Shown here: positions 12,104 to 23,143 of the stretch, one piece after another | Layout: each line of letters starts with the position of its first letter | How positions within the stretch are numbered: position 1 is the first letter of the stretch | NCBI RefSeq assembly: GCF_030867095.1 | Contig: NC_081827.1 | Coordinates: forward strand, 27,404,001 to 27,468,000 | From: Alligator mississippiensis | Taxonomy: Eukaryota > Chordata > Crocodylia > Alligatoridae | DNA: 64,000 bases | Direction: 5' to 3' | Notes under the pieces: generated by a model | The model's database searches: none | What the model saw: the letters and a program-made list of their open reading frames with translations, nothing else | What the model was told of the DNA's origin: nothing | Program-made: the position numbers and the translations under genes

Positions 12104-13083
12104 AGGAAACAGAGGTATTTAACGACTGATGGAGGAGGACAAGTGAATCCCAAGGAGGGGAAAGAGACTATTGACTCTGGAGGAGAGAGGCAGGAAGCGA
12201 CACTGGGAGTTATATGAATAGAAGTTAGTGAGAAATCTGTTCGTGTGAACCTCAGAGATGAACTGAGTCCCTGGGTGGGGTTCAGTGGATAAGGATGAGA
12301 CTGAGTGCCCTCATCTCAGTTTCTCTTGGCAGCTAAGCTGCCACTAGACACTGGAGCTGTTTGACAGGTCAGGGAGGTAGCTGGAGTACTTAGCATCTCT
12401 GGTACGTGAGAGCTGCAGGAAAAGGACTGCAGAGAGCAATTGCCAGAGTGAGGGACTGTAAAGTATGGTCAGGAAGAGGGAGAACTCACTTCACTCCCTT
12501 ACAAGCGTTACCGTAATTTTCTCTCTATAGAGGAGTTTTCTGTACAAGTATACTACAGATGTAAAATTCTACAGGAACTCCTTACCTTGGTCAGAGCCCC
12601 TGTAAGATAAGATCCAGTGGATCAGTCTAGAGGTATGTAGGTTCTCAACCAAGAGAATGATTCAAGGATCTAAGATGTCTTTTTGAGACTAAGTGGAACA
12701 AAAACATTGCTTTTCTTTTCAGAACTTTCTGATTTTCTCCCAAAAGCTAACTGACTGCTGTCCTTAGCCTGAAAAGTATTGGGCAAAAATAATGAACTAG
12801 TTTTGCATAAAACATCCAGCCCCAGTTTTAGAGCCCATGTCTGATGCGGGACCCACATGGCTCTAATGGCAGGATCAGGGCAAGGAGAACAGAGAAAATA
12901 AATTGAACAAAGAGAGCTACACTGCTCCATAATCACAAATATACCAAATGAGTCTTATGGCTAATCAACACAGAGAGACAGACCCAGCCTTAGGGTAGGC
13001 AGTGATTAACAATTTTTATGTGGGGGCAGAGAAGTTCAGTTCCTCCTCCCCAACTTTTCCTTCACTGGTACTTCATGTCCAGT
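12104..13083. other. Non-coding DNA, no gene recognised
   Basis: No named repeat or exon was recognised. Short purine-rich stretches occur near 12125-12210. Confidence 0.5.
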
Positions 13084-13091
13084 TTCTATAT

Positions 13092-13278
13092 CAGGGGCAG
13101 ACAATTATTTTGGGCACAGGGCCGCTTTTTGAGTTTTAGCAAGCCATTGAGCGCCGCATGAGAGGCAGCCCAGGACAGATTAATATTAATTTTCTAAATT
13201 TTGTAGGGGCCCTGCGGGCAAGATAGAATGGCCTGGGGGGGCGCATCCAGCCCCCGGGCCATATTTTGCCCACCCCTG
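13092..13278. mobile_element. hAT MITE with target duplication
   Basis: The 187-bp element has ends CAGGGGCAGACAATTATTTT and, on the other strand, CAGGGGTGGGCAAAATATGG. It is flanked by TTCTATAT (13084-13091) and TTCTATGT (13279-13286), an 8-bp duplication with one mismatch. TIR type and duplication length both point to the hAT superfamily. There is no coding capacity. Confidence 0.85.
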
Positions 13279-13456
13279 TTCTATGTACTTTAATCACTGT
13301 GAGGTGTTTGAATGATGCTCAGCTCAAAAGCCTAATGGCACACAGGCGGCTCCTGAGTAGAGCACTCTGGCTGCAACGCAGGAACTGGGTCCTTATCTTT
13401 ATCTCAAGAGCAAGAAGTGAGCACCAGGCCATTCTATCTAATGCATTGGTACCAGT

Positions 13457-13690
13457 TATAGGGGTGTACTTGGTAGCTGTGTTGGTCTGAGACAAGAAGA
13501 CATACAAAAAACTAGAACTCTTGGTTCCAAAATTATACCTTTTATTAGACCAACTGGTTCCAGTTATAAACCAACTGGTTTATTAGACCAATTGGTTCCA
13601 GTTAGGCTTCAGAGACACTGTCTGGAAGTGAGAGACAAAGGTTGACTTTTTAAACCTGCTTTGTCAGAACCCTCCTGTATGATGGGTTAA
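13457..13690 (-). mobile_element. PLE 3' end of a second subfamily
   Basis: This minus-strand tail contains GTAGCTGTGTTGGTCTGAGA and then CTTTTATTAGACCAACTGG, which resembles the PLE-1 tail but differs in the unit AACTCTTGGTTCCAAAATTA. A stretch of about 25 bp (TTATTAGACCAACTGGTTCC...) occurs at 13543 and again at about 13580, a local duplication within the tail. It is 5' truncated. Confidence 0.7.
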
Positions 13691-14689
13691 AACTATCCCT
13701 ATTGTGCTACTGATTTTCTACAAGTGTAAGATCATTCCTCCATGTTGGAGATACTCTTCTATTAAAGCAATGAAATGTAATAAAACCTCAGAACCCACTG
13801 ATTTCTCTGATTTAGACTGACATTATAGCTTTCCAGCCAGTCTGCATAGCCCAAGGCCTTGTTATTAACTGGTGTAGTTTCAAACTTATTTTGCAAGCCA
13901 TCCTGCGAGTCCTACAATTTGTCTGTATCTAAACATAAGAATCCTAATAAATGATCATCAATTGAAACATGACAGCCTAATTTCCCCAACAAGAATGTGT
14001 CACGTGCATTGAAAAATTCAGATTTCCAGAGGATTTTTAGTTTTGCTCATATTAAAAAAAAACAGTGCTTGGGTTAATGCTGCCCCTGTTTAATCAGAGT
14101 AGACAATCTGCTGCTTATGTCAGGGGTACTGTCATTTTAGCAATGAAGCTGAGAAAAACAATGTCCTTTTTAATAGCATAATTGCTCATATGATCAAGCT
14201 TGTAGGCTTAGATATTGCTAACATTCTATGTGTACAGGTAGGTAACTGAAAGTAAATTAAAACTGCAAAGTAAATTAGGTCAGTTCTCTTGTATGAATTT
14301 GGCAAATTGTCTCTATAACATGACAAGGCACTTTGGCTTGGTTAATGCAATCCATTATTGTTTAAATGCTGCTCCACTGAAAAGTAAAAACTGGATATTG
14401 GTAAGCTGAACATCTACAAGGAATGGAAAAAGGAGGGTTGTAGGGGGATGGGGTCAAGTGGCACGGTAACAGCCTCTGGTGACCCCCAGACTCCTGTCTC
14501 CTCTGGTTCCTGGGGTCCTTCCCTCTGCCCCCGCTCGTCTGCCATGTCTTGGATGTTATTTGAAAAGTAAAGAATTGGCAGGTGGCCCAAGTGCCTCCTT
14601 GTCTAGTCCCTCTACCTCACTCTTCCTCCATCTCTTGATACCAGGTACCTTGAGGGCTGTGTTTGTGGCCTCCTACTACCCCTACAGCC
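13691..14689. other. Non-coding DNA, no gene recognised
   Basis: AT-rich to about 14440, then CT-rich. The 122-codon frame at 14479-14847 runs through degenerate repeat DNA and shows no motif. Confidence 0.45.
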
Positions 14690-15060
14690 ATGTCCATGCC
14701 TCACTGGTATTACTGCTCAACCGCTTTCCTTTGCTGGGACATTGGCCTTCTCGGGCTCTGCCCGCTTTCTCTCACTGGGCCTTTCTTAGCCCAGGCCAAC
14801 TGTACTGGATCCGACTTCAGAAGTCCAGCCCTTCTCACCTACTATGACTGTTCTGGTTTGAGGCACTGGGATCTCTAGCCTTGTCTCTGCCCTGCTCAGG
14901 GCTCTCACCTGCTTTGGCTCTATCTCCACTCTGCTTTGGGCATTGGGACCCTTGGCCCTGCCTCCACCCTTCTCTGGGCACTGGGCTTTTTGTCCTTACC
15001 TCCAACCAGCTCTGGACACTGAACCTCCTGGCCCTGTCTCCACCCTGCTTTGGGCACATC
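14690..15060. repeat. Degenerate minisatellite, period about 38 bp
   Basis: The phrase GCACTGGG..CTT.GCC.TG.CTCC.CCCTGCT recurs at about 14863, 14940, 14978, 15015 and 15052, with spacing of 37-38 bp or twice that. More diverged units extend leftwards. Open frames across this stretch are by-products of the repeat. Confidence 0.7.
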
Positions 15061-15685
15061 TGGGATATCCACCACCCCTGACAATCCCAGCCTAAACCAC
15101 CGGTTTTAAACAGTAACAAAGGAACAAGCCCTCTAGCTATAACACAACATAAAGGCAGGCTTATGCCTTAACTAAAGCCTCTCTTCACTGAGTAAGTTGT
15201 AAAGAAAAAGTTATGCTAACACTTTAACACAGGTGGCCCAGCTGGGGCAGCCATGCAAGCAAAGGGAAGAGACCATCACTTCAACACAAGCAAAGTCCTC
15301 CCTGCATGGAATAAATGAATCTCCCTCTGGGCATTTCCTAATCCAGGTGCTGCCTAGAGCTCTAGCACTCCCCTGACTACCTTGGGGCATGTCCTTATCT
15401 AGCCCTATCTATCAACACACCTGGAGCTGGTGAATTAGTGGCTCTCAGGTGTTGATGCTTTTGTTAATGAGCATCTCTCTCCCACCCTGCAGCTCCTTAG
15501 GTTTATGGTCTGCAGGCCTTATCTTGGCTGTTTGTTTACCCACACAGCAACAGTCCTGGTGCATTTTCCCCTTGTCTGTAATGGGACTCTCTGGCTCCCT
15601 GTTACAGGGTGGATCAGTAAGGAGAGGTCAGAACATGCAGCAATAAAAAGACAAAAGCTTACTTGAGCTGGACCTTACAAAGAAA
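15061..15685. other. Non-coding DNA, possible LTR-like edge
   Basis: No gene is seen. The sequence near 15600 read on the minus strand starts TGTAACAGGGAGCC, which resembles the first bases of some LTRs. I found no matching end or target duplication. Confidence 0.3.
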
Positions 15686-15689
15686 ATAA

Positions 15690-16890
15690 AAACAAACAAT
15701 CAGGAAGAGGTACTTTCACTGAAGAAAAAAAGAACTATGAGGAAAGAAGCATGGTCTCCATACACTAAAAATGGAGTGGAGATTAAGGATAATTTAGGGA
15801 TAGCCCAAGTACCAATAAATATTTTGCCTCATTCTTCAATAAAGGGCAAAAGTATATATGAGGATAATGATAAAATATCTGTTGGGAATGAGGATATGCT
15901 AACTGAAATTACCACATCTGAGGTGGAAGTGAAATTTGTATTGTCTGCTCTAATGAAATTGGTGGACCAATTCCAATCTCCACCCCAGAACCTCGAAAGA
16001 ATTTGCTCATGTAGCAAAAAAGCAACTCCTGGAGCACATTTAATTTGGGGAGCATACCTGTGATGGCAAATAACAATATAGCATCTTTATTTAAAAAAAA
16101 CAACCAGATCCAAGCAACTGAAGGCTTGTTAGTTTGACTTCAGTACAATACAAGGTCTTAGAATAGATACTGAGTAAAAGAATAATTAAGGATCTGGAAG
16201 TAAACAGAAAATGAGGTAAAACACAACACAATTTTACCATGGAAGATTGCATTACACCCATCTAATTTGTTTAACTGAATTCTTCAATAACGACAATGCA
16301 GTGGTGCTAATTTATTGAGATTTAAGCAAATTTTTGATACTGTACCTCTCAGGAAATGTTGCATTTAGATGGAAATGGATACTGTAACTGTTAGGTAGAT
16401 AAGGAGTTGACTAAAAGGGAGACTATAGTGGACTTTGTTAAAAGGGGAGTTAGCTGATTTGAGAGCAGTGTTCCTTACAGGTTGGTAAGGATCTAAGTCG
16501 TAGTGAGACAAAGGGTTTCTCGTGGCCTGCTCACAGTGCACAGAGCTGATTTCATGGGGATTTCGTGACAGCCCTATCCCTTGCCACTAATTGGTGGAAG
16601 ACACTTTCACTGTGTGTCACTACCGGATATTTTTGGTTGATTTTGCAGGAAATCACAGCCAATTCCAGATTTCCCGGTGATCGTGAACAAAGTTGTTTTT
16701 CACAGTTTCTGTGAAATCCACAAAACCGTGATTTATGTAGGTCCTGACAGATTGGTCCTGGGCTCCATCCTGTTTAATATTTTCATTAGCCACTCCAGTG
16801 TAGGAACTAGAAGCATGTTTGTGAAATTTGCAGATGACATGAAGTTGGGAGATATTGCTGATGTGGAAGAGGGTTGAATGACCATGTAGT
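15690..16890 (+). mobile_element. Old CR1/L3-like LINE remnant (15690-16460 and 16735-16890)
   Basis: The frame at 15737-16063 resembles the linker and fingers region of a chicken-repeat-type ORF2 (ENGVEIKDN-like start, DNDKISVGNEDMLTEI). Degraded motifs follow to 16460. The piece 16741-16875 reads as 'DRLVLGSILFNIFIS' and 'KFADDMKLG', the RT motif block with the catalytic Asp pair. About 275 bases of unidentified DNA separate the two. It is more diverged than the other CR1 copies. Confidence 0.65.
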
Positions 16891-17202
16891 GTACTTTGTA
16901 GTGTACAGCACCTTGGGACTGAAAAAAGGCTATGTAATTATCCAGAGCATGCATTTACTCCTTGTAAACAATGTCCATTAACTACAGGAACAGACTTGAC
17001 AAAGATTTTCTCCCTCGTTAAGGTACCTTGCTTCTCAGAACAACTTATGCTTCTTTCTACAGCCTTAAAATTGACAGGATTTAATCAATTCAAGGCTACT
17101 TTAGAAGCCTCGTAAATGAGTTTTTCTATCAGTTTCACTAATAATATGGTTAGACAGAGTATCATTGAGTTGCAAAATTGACAAGTGTGAAGGAGGTCCT
17201 AG

Positions 17203-17943
17203 GGGTGTAGGTTGTAGCTGTGTTGGTCTAAGGACATAGGCAGACAAGGTTCCTTGAGTAAATCTGATATCTTTTATTAGACCAACCCAAATAGTTGGAG
17301 AATAGTTATTAAGCAAGCTTTCGGATTCAAAAACCCTTCGTCAGGCTAAGGAAGTTTCAGCAGTTGGTGTGTGCTCGTCGTGGATGGAATGAACAGTAAA
17401 GAAGCCAGCAGCTGAGCTGGTATGCATACAAGACAGGTAGTCAGTGAAAATGTAGATTGAGGAGTCAATGGGTGAGAGACAGGCGGGGGTGGGGGGGGGA
17501 GAGAAAGAGAGAAGGGGGATTAAAGTGGAGAGGTACCTATGAACTCCACTTCATCAACCTCCTGGATACTAAAAATCATGGACTAAATATAGACATTGGA
17601 TTTATGACACATTATAACCTGCCTGACATCTGACTCCCCAGGTATCTCTTGACTTTCATCCCCCTTCTCTCTCTCTCTCTCCCCCCCCCCCCCCCCCCCC
17701 CTGTCTCTCACCCTTTGACTCCTCAATCTACATTTTCACTGACTACCTGTCTTGTATGCATACCAGCCCAGCCGCTGGCTTCTTTACTTTTCATTTCATC
17801 CAGGAAGAGCACGCACCAACTGCAGAAACTTCCTTAGCCTGACAAAGGGTTTTTGAACCTGAAAGCTTGCTTAATAACTATTCTCCAACTATTTGGGTTG
17901 GTCTAATAAAAGATATCAGATTCATCCAAGGAACCTTGTCTGC
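17203..17943. mobile_element. Fold-back PLE (PLE-3): minus arm 17203-17530, plus arm 17531-17943
   Basis: The left arm starts GGGTGTAGGTTGTAGCTGTG and contains CTTTTATTAGACCAACCC in minus orientation. At about 17530 it switches to plus-strand PLE sequence at the last endonuclease codons (YELHFINLLDTKNHG-type). That runs through a C homopolymer (17682-17701) to the CCTTGTCTGCC tail at 17943. Both outer edges are 3' ends, as in PLE-2 and PLE-4. Confidence 0.85.
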
Positions 17944-18260
17944 CAAGCAGGTCCTATGCACTTAACTTATATGCAGATAATTTATTAAAATGTAAGCAAT
18001 AGGCAAAAAATTGGGACCTTTGTGTGCCATGCCACACACATAAGCAAATTATGCATTTATCCAATATGCATATCACTGGAACATAGTACAGGATACAGGA
18101 AAAGTTAGATAATGTTTAGAAATGAAGTAAAATACATGGTATTATATTTAATAATTCAAAGTTTGAAGTCCCAAATTTAGGCACTAATCTCACAAATTCT
18201 TGCTATAAGCTGAGGGCTTATAGTCTAGATGTGAGAGAGGGAAAGCAGGTATATTGGTTG
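17944..18260. other. Non-coding AT-rich spacer
   Basis: No repeat or gene was recognised in these 317 bases. Confidence 0.5.
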
Positions 18261-18261
18261 A

Positions 18262-18725
18262 TCATAGAATAACCATTAGCAGGATCCACCTACGGGCTGA
18301 GCCATCCCTCATGCAGAGGCCCTGCCCACATTGGCTATATAAGCTCAGACCTGAGAGCAGCAAGCTGTCTGGGCAATAGATTGCCTTGCTGTGCTTCTGA
18401 CCTGCTTGAAACATCTAAACCTGACCCTGCCTTGAATCTCTGTCTTGTGACTCCATGCCTGTTCCTGACTGCTCATGTTTCTGGCTTGGATCTTCTCACC
18501 TGGATCCACTTTGCCCTACCCATGACTTTGCCTTGGCTTGCTATCCTGAATTAGGACTGACAGCTGACTTTGACCTTGGTTTCCACTTTGGTAAACCTCG
18601 CACCCAGTGTATCCCGCTTGTACTGGCTGCCTATGCCCCAATTAAACCTTATAATACTTTTTACAACCTTGGGAGTGGCAGTGACAGTGGCAACTGTGGT
18701 GGGTGCCAATACTGAATTCCCTCTA
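18262..18725 (+). mobile_element. LTR-like sequence, tentative
   Basis: A TATA element (GGCTATATAAGCTC, about 18333) is followed after about 300 bases by ATTAAA and TTATAATA near 18640-18655. The sequence between is CT-rich with repeated CCTGACC/TTGACC words. Spacing and order suit a solo LTR on the plus strand. I could not fix TG/CA ends or a target duplication, so the limits are approximate. Confidence 0.35.
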
Positions 18726-19309
18726 AGTTGGTGCTAAGTTAAAAGGCAACAGGGCTGTGCAAAGCTTAGGTCGGTGATTCGATTCGGAGGAGATTCAGCC
18801 CAATTCAGAGGCCAAATCTGAATTGAATCAGGAGACCCATTAATCTCTCCAAATCGAATCAAAAGCCTCTGATTCAATTCAAAGAGATTTGACAATTCAG
18901 CCATAAACACAGCTTAATGTTTTTTCTACGTACCTTGAGGTACCAGGCGCAGCTCATAGATGCTGAGATGGTGGGGCAGATGGAGTGTCCCACAGGAGCA
19001 CAGGGGAAGGGCGTCCCCCATGTGCTCGGTGGTGGACCTGGAAGTGGACCAGAAATACTTCTGGCCCACTTCCAGGTCTGCCAAGTGTGTGGGGCCCGCC
19101 CCCACCCCCACCCCCACTCCCGTGGGACATTCCATCCACCCCACCATCTCAGCATTCATGAGGTACCTGGTACCTTGAGTTATGTAGAAAAAACATATAA
19201 AGCTGTGTCTATGGCTGAATGACTGATTCTCTGAATCAGAATCAAATCTTCAGATTCAGCTGAATCAAATTGGGACAGTGATCCAAATCAGCGAATCGAA
19301 TCACAGCGA

Positions 19310-19678
19310 ATCTTGGATCTATACCATTTAACATCTTTATTAATGATGTGGACATTGGCGTCAGAAGCGGACTAGCCAAGTTCGCCGATGACACCAAACT
19401 TTGGGGTAAAGCATCCACACTTGAGGATAGGCTGGTGATCCAAGCCAACCTTGACAGGCTTAGAAAACGGGTGGATACAAACCTGATGACATTCAATACA
19501 GAAAAATGCAAGGTACTCAACCTTGGGGGGAAAGAACCTGCATTACACTTACAGGCTTGGCGGTGCTACACTTGCTAGCACCACCGCTGAAAGGGACTTG
19601 GGGGTCATGATAAACCACAAAATGAACATGAGCCACCAATGTGATGTTTCAGCTGGTAAAGTGAACAAAACTCTGGCT
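19310..19678 (+). mobile_element. CR1 fragment nested in the hAT element
   Basis: It encodes part of the CR1 RT, with FNIFINDVDIGVRSGLAKFA, the DD pair of FADDTKLWG, and then thumb sequence up to 'AGKVNKTLAF'. It is about 90% alike by eye to 30890-31255 in the large CR1. It is truncated on both sides; the right edge meets LTR-like DNA. Confidence 0.85.
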
Positions 19679-19682
19679 TTCC

Positions 19683-20555
19683 CTGTGCCCCCTGGGAAAC
19701 ACAGGCCTAGTAGTCCTTGAGGGGTACTCAACCCACTGCAAGAACTTGGGGTGCTTCCCTCAGTCTGAAGTACCAGTAGTGATCTCTCTTAGTCAGCTGA
19801 ACCAAGGGGACCCCAAGTCATAATCTAGACCCTCTCCTAATAAGTCTCGCACATTAGGTACAGAGGAGAACTTTATTGGTTACAAGGAGTAGGTTTGGAA
19901 TTGGGTACAGGGTAGAGCAATATCAGAGAAATGCCTTAGAGCAATCTGTGGCATGGTAGCCTGTGATCATGCATCTGAATTACTGCAAGCTATATATCTA
20001 GCTAGATCTCAAGTAGCTTACGCACAAGTATCATCCAGAGGCAGGTGGAGATTCCCTCTGGAGGCAGGCAGTTCACTGAATATGAGTTTCAAGAGAGAGA
20101 GCCAGTTGCAGATGGTTCAGTTTCTCTGAGAGTTCTCATCATGGCTGCTGCCTCACATCCTGGGCAGTCCTTAACTTATATAGCCTTTATGACCTCATTT
20201 ACCTGATCCAATGAAGTCCAGCAACTGTTTGCTGCCAGCCAACCAATTGGAAATGCATCACTGGTTGCTGGGTAGACTGGCAGGGTCTCTAACCCTCTCC
20301 CAGTTATGATGACATTGCTTAGAACAATAGGGAGTTTAAGCCCTCACCCAGGTGTGTGAAGCCTGTTGTGTAGGCAGAGGGAGCAGGTTTTCCCACCCCT
20401 CAGGAATGTATGTAGCTCAGATTACAACTCAGGGTTACCTGAAGCCAATGGGCCCAGGGGCGTCTTCCCTCTGCAGTGACCATGGTAACCAAATTGTCAG
20501 ATTAGGCATCCTCCTGATAGTAAAATTTGGGGAGAGACAGAGATGGCATTCTGCC
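19683..20555 (-). mobile_element. LTR-like sequence nested in the hAT element, tentative
   Basis: Read on the minus strand it has GGCTATATAAGTT (about 20170) followed 300 bases later by CCAATAAAGTT (about 19870), the usual TATA-to-polyadenylation order of a solo LTR. The left edge is TGTGCCCCCTGGG. No matching target duplication was found. CR1 sequence does not resume on the far side, so the insertion history is not simple. Confidence 0.4.
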
Positions 20556-20739
20556 AGAGGGCCAAATCCAAATCGAATGCTGCCTGCTTCGCACAACCCT
20601 AAAAGACAATATTGGCTTAAGAACAAATGGCTAAAACTGCAATGGAAAGGAGAGGATCCTCTAAACATTAGAGGATTTAAGCATGTGAATCATTTTTAGT
20701 TGGAATTTATGGCTGTTTATTTATACATATGCTTCCGGG

Positions 20740-21050
20740 GGGGGGGGGGAGGCGCTTTAATTAGAGTGGCTCCAAGAGCCACTCTAATTAAAGCACCCAG
20801 ACTGTCTTGTGTATCAGTGTCCCTGCACTGAAAAATGGCAGCAGAAGTACTTCAACTAAAGCTCACTGAACGATTGAACAAGCTTTAGTTAAAGTGTCCC
20901 CACCACCATTTTTCAGCACGGGGATGCTGATACACAAGACTCTGGAGTCTACTGGAGTGCAGTAATTACCATGTTCCAGCAGGCTCGATTAATTGAGTAA
21001 CTACTGCGTGTTGGAGCAGCCTCGCTGCTCATGTATAGGCACTATATTTT
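20740..21050. mobile_element. Palindromic DNA transposon, same family as 39355-39664
   Basis: It shares with the 39.4-kb copy the words GTCTTGTGTATCAGTGTCCC, TTTAGTTAAAGTGTCCCC and GGGATGCTGATACACAAGA, and the terminal TGCTCATGTATAGGCACTA. Its two halves are inverted copies of one another around 20875. The left terminus is replaced by a G run and a short perfect hairpin. No open frame of interest is present. Confidence 0.65.
20754..20794. repeat. Perfect 19-bp hairpin with 3-nt loop
   Basis: Arm GCTTTAATTAGAGTGGCTC (20754-20772), loop CAA, and the exact reverse complement at 20776-20794. It directly follows a run of about 13 G. Confidence 0.95.
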
Positions 21051-21306
21051 TACTAATGTGCAATTCATCAAAGTCTTACCTAAATATTCAGGTGCATATG
21101 AAGTGCAAGGCATTTCAGTGCAAATCTGTGTTCTAGTGATTAGGCAATGATGGACCTAGCTGTTTAGAAACACAGCATGTTCACTACATCTGTCAATTTG
21201 AACAAGATGTGCAAGTCAGTGGGAGGGAGCCTTGGGTTCTGCTCCTAGCTCCCAGTGCTGTTAGTGCATTTTATCCAGTAACTGTTTGATGCAAAATGTA
21301 TAAGCA

Positions 21307-21371
21307 GGACATTAAACCAGAGTTCCTTTCTTCCCAGGGGAATGCCCTATTCACTGAGCTACAGACTCTGA
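21307..21371 (-). repeat. tRNA-derived SINE head
   Basis: On the minus strand, TAGCTCAGTGAATAGGGCAT resembles a pol III box A. About 30 bases later CTGGTTTAATGTCC resembles box B. Flanks and acceptor pairing do not support a functional tRNA, so a SINE remnant is preferred. Confidence 0.55.
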
Positions 21372-21424
21372 CTTCACCTTCCTTGCTCTGTCATTGTGGC
21401 CTATAAATCTTGCATTCCTATACC

Positions 21425-21605
21425 CAGTGGCCCAACTTGAATAGGAGGGGTGGTGGATACCCTCAGCTCTGCCCAGTCCACAGCCTCGTGGTTAAGGAGG
21501 AAGTGGGAAATGTGGTATCAAACCCTCTCTACGTAGCAGAGGCCTAGGCTCCAGGTCTCCTACTTCCCAGGAAAGGGTACTTACCACTAGGCCACTGGGC
21601 AAAAG
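21425..21605. repeat. Two opposed tRNA-like SINE heads
   Basis: The minus strand at the right carries GGCCTAGTGGTAAGTACC, a tRNA box-A-like motif with a degraded B box. The plus strand at the left carries CCTCGTGGTTAAGGAGG and then GGTATCAAACCCT, a box A and B pair. The outer ends share CCCAGTGGCC in inverted orientation. It reads as two SINE heads facing each other or a palindromic SINE. Confidence 0.5.
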
Positions 21606-22544
21606 TGCACAGGCCCTCCTCCTTGTAGTAGTGATTAAATAAGTCCATAGTCTTAGGCAATTTTGTGGTTTTTGCTTCTGAATCTCACATTAGCAGAAGC
21701 ACATATTCAGCTGTTGGGTACTGCATAAACAGCCTAACTGTAAAAGAGGCTGGCTCCCAAACACCCTTTCTTCTACGTTTCCTATTGGTTAGCCCATGAA
21801 TACCACTCCATAGCATTCTGACTGCAGTGAGTCCCAAGCAAAATGTCCTGAAGTGTCTCCATTGAAGGTATGCAGGCCTTCCTTTTTAACTCTATTTATG
21901 GGTGCACATGTTTAAAATGTAAGTATTGCTGGAAGTAGGAGTCATAATGAATCAGGGCTATAGAGGGCAGGCGTTGTGGACGTGAACAATGTTATGGCTG
22001 GTTTAAAGAAAGAAAAAAGAACATATCAGATATGGGAGATTTTCTTTTAGCATATTAGTTTGTAGTCATTGTTCTATATAGGTAGCTATTGTCCTCAGAA
22101 GATGGATTCATTGCGGAATAAGTAAGCGTTGCTTCCAGGATCAAGCATTACAGAATTCTTTTGGAAAAAGAGCTAAAGTGGGGGAAAGCACTCTACTGGC
22201 AAAAAAATCAGTAGGCACAGGGAAAATGAGTCTTGGCAATTGCACAGAGTATATGCATTTCCCATAGAATCAAGTAAAAATAGGGCTTACTTAAAACAAC
22301 AATTAAAAAAACTCATGGGACTTGTCATATAAGGCACGCCTGGTACTGTTTATATCCTATCACATGGTCTAAAATTAGAATTTGGAAAGAATGATAACAT
22401 TATAGAAAGAAACCCCTTTTAAAAACTGAACTAATTCTTGCAAAAATTAGCAAACATAGACTTATACATTTTCTACATTTATTATAGTCATATTAAATAG
22501 GGAGAATTGACTGATATCAAAATCTGAGGTATTTTTTTCCTTAT

Positions 22545-22613
22545 GTCTTCTGGATGTATATGTATAATGTCTAGTACAATGGGGTCTTTGGCTGCAGTCA
22601 CAATAGAAATAAA
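22545..22613 (+). repeat. Short dispersed repeat, second copy at 39993
   Basis: The words TCTAGTACAATGGGGTC and CAATAGAAATAAATAA recur, diverged, at 39993-40097 (CCAGCACAATGGGCTCCTG ... ATAACAGCATTAATAAA). It looks like the 3' end of an old, widespread amniote repeat. I cannot name the family with confidence. Confidence 0.45.
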
Positions 22614-23143
22614 TAACTTAATATTTTCCCATGCAATATTTTATATACAAAGAACAAGAGAGAAGGAAGGGTCTTTCTATTCTGATCTGAAGAGGACCAT
22701 TAAGTTCAGATTATTTTTAATCAAATCTAGATTTACAAATGTTTATAAACAAACTGTCCTGGGATTCTGGTATTTGGCATTAGTATGCAGCTCTGAACCA
22801 TGGATGTCTGTCCCTTCCAAATTCACTATGTTGCTTTACGTTGCTTCTCTTTTACCAAAGCCTTTTGGAGCTCCCGGGACACATCCCCTTTCAGAGTTGA
22901 AGGCAAACAGCTGAATTTCTGTTGTATAACACTTAATGCATAAAAACTGTCAGACACCCCAGTATGTCAGTCTAATGGAGAAGAGATTGGGATGAGATTA
23001 AATTGGGCATTCAGTGTAGGTATGGAACCAACACATCCTTCAGTAGTTTGTGGGTTTGGAGCAGTAAAAGGGTGCTTTCCAATAGCAAGGCTGCCTGTTT
23101 CAAAGGGGAGAGCTGTACTTGAGTATCACACATCAGTATATTT

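Larger units (their letters stand above)
18750..20601. mobile_element. hAT element with long inverted repeats, interrupted by CR1 and LTR-like DNA
   Basis: The left end is CAGGGCTGTGCAAAGC. The right end on the other strand is TAGGGTTGTGCGAAGC. The flanks AAAGGCAA (18742-18749) and AAAGACAA (20602-20609) form an 8-bp target duplication with one mismatch. The interior at about 18770-19305 folds back on itself. Arms with 'CAGCCATAAACACAGCTT' and 'GATTCGATTCG' pair with copies near 19195-19305, and an inner pair centres near 19050. CR1 (19310-19678) and LTR-like DNA (19683-20555) fill the right side. There is no transposase, so it is non-autonomous. Confidence 0.85.

Noticed and set aside
14440-15640. 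A full LTR element
   Set aside because: One edge resembles an LTR start (TGTAACAGGG in reverse), but no matching end, target duplication or internal genes were found.
21307-21605. Functional tRNA genes
   Set aside because: Box A and B motifs are present but acceptor and anticodon stems do not pair, so SINE remnants are more likely.
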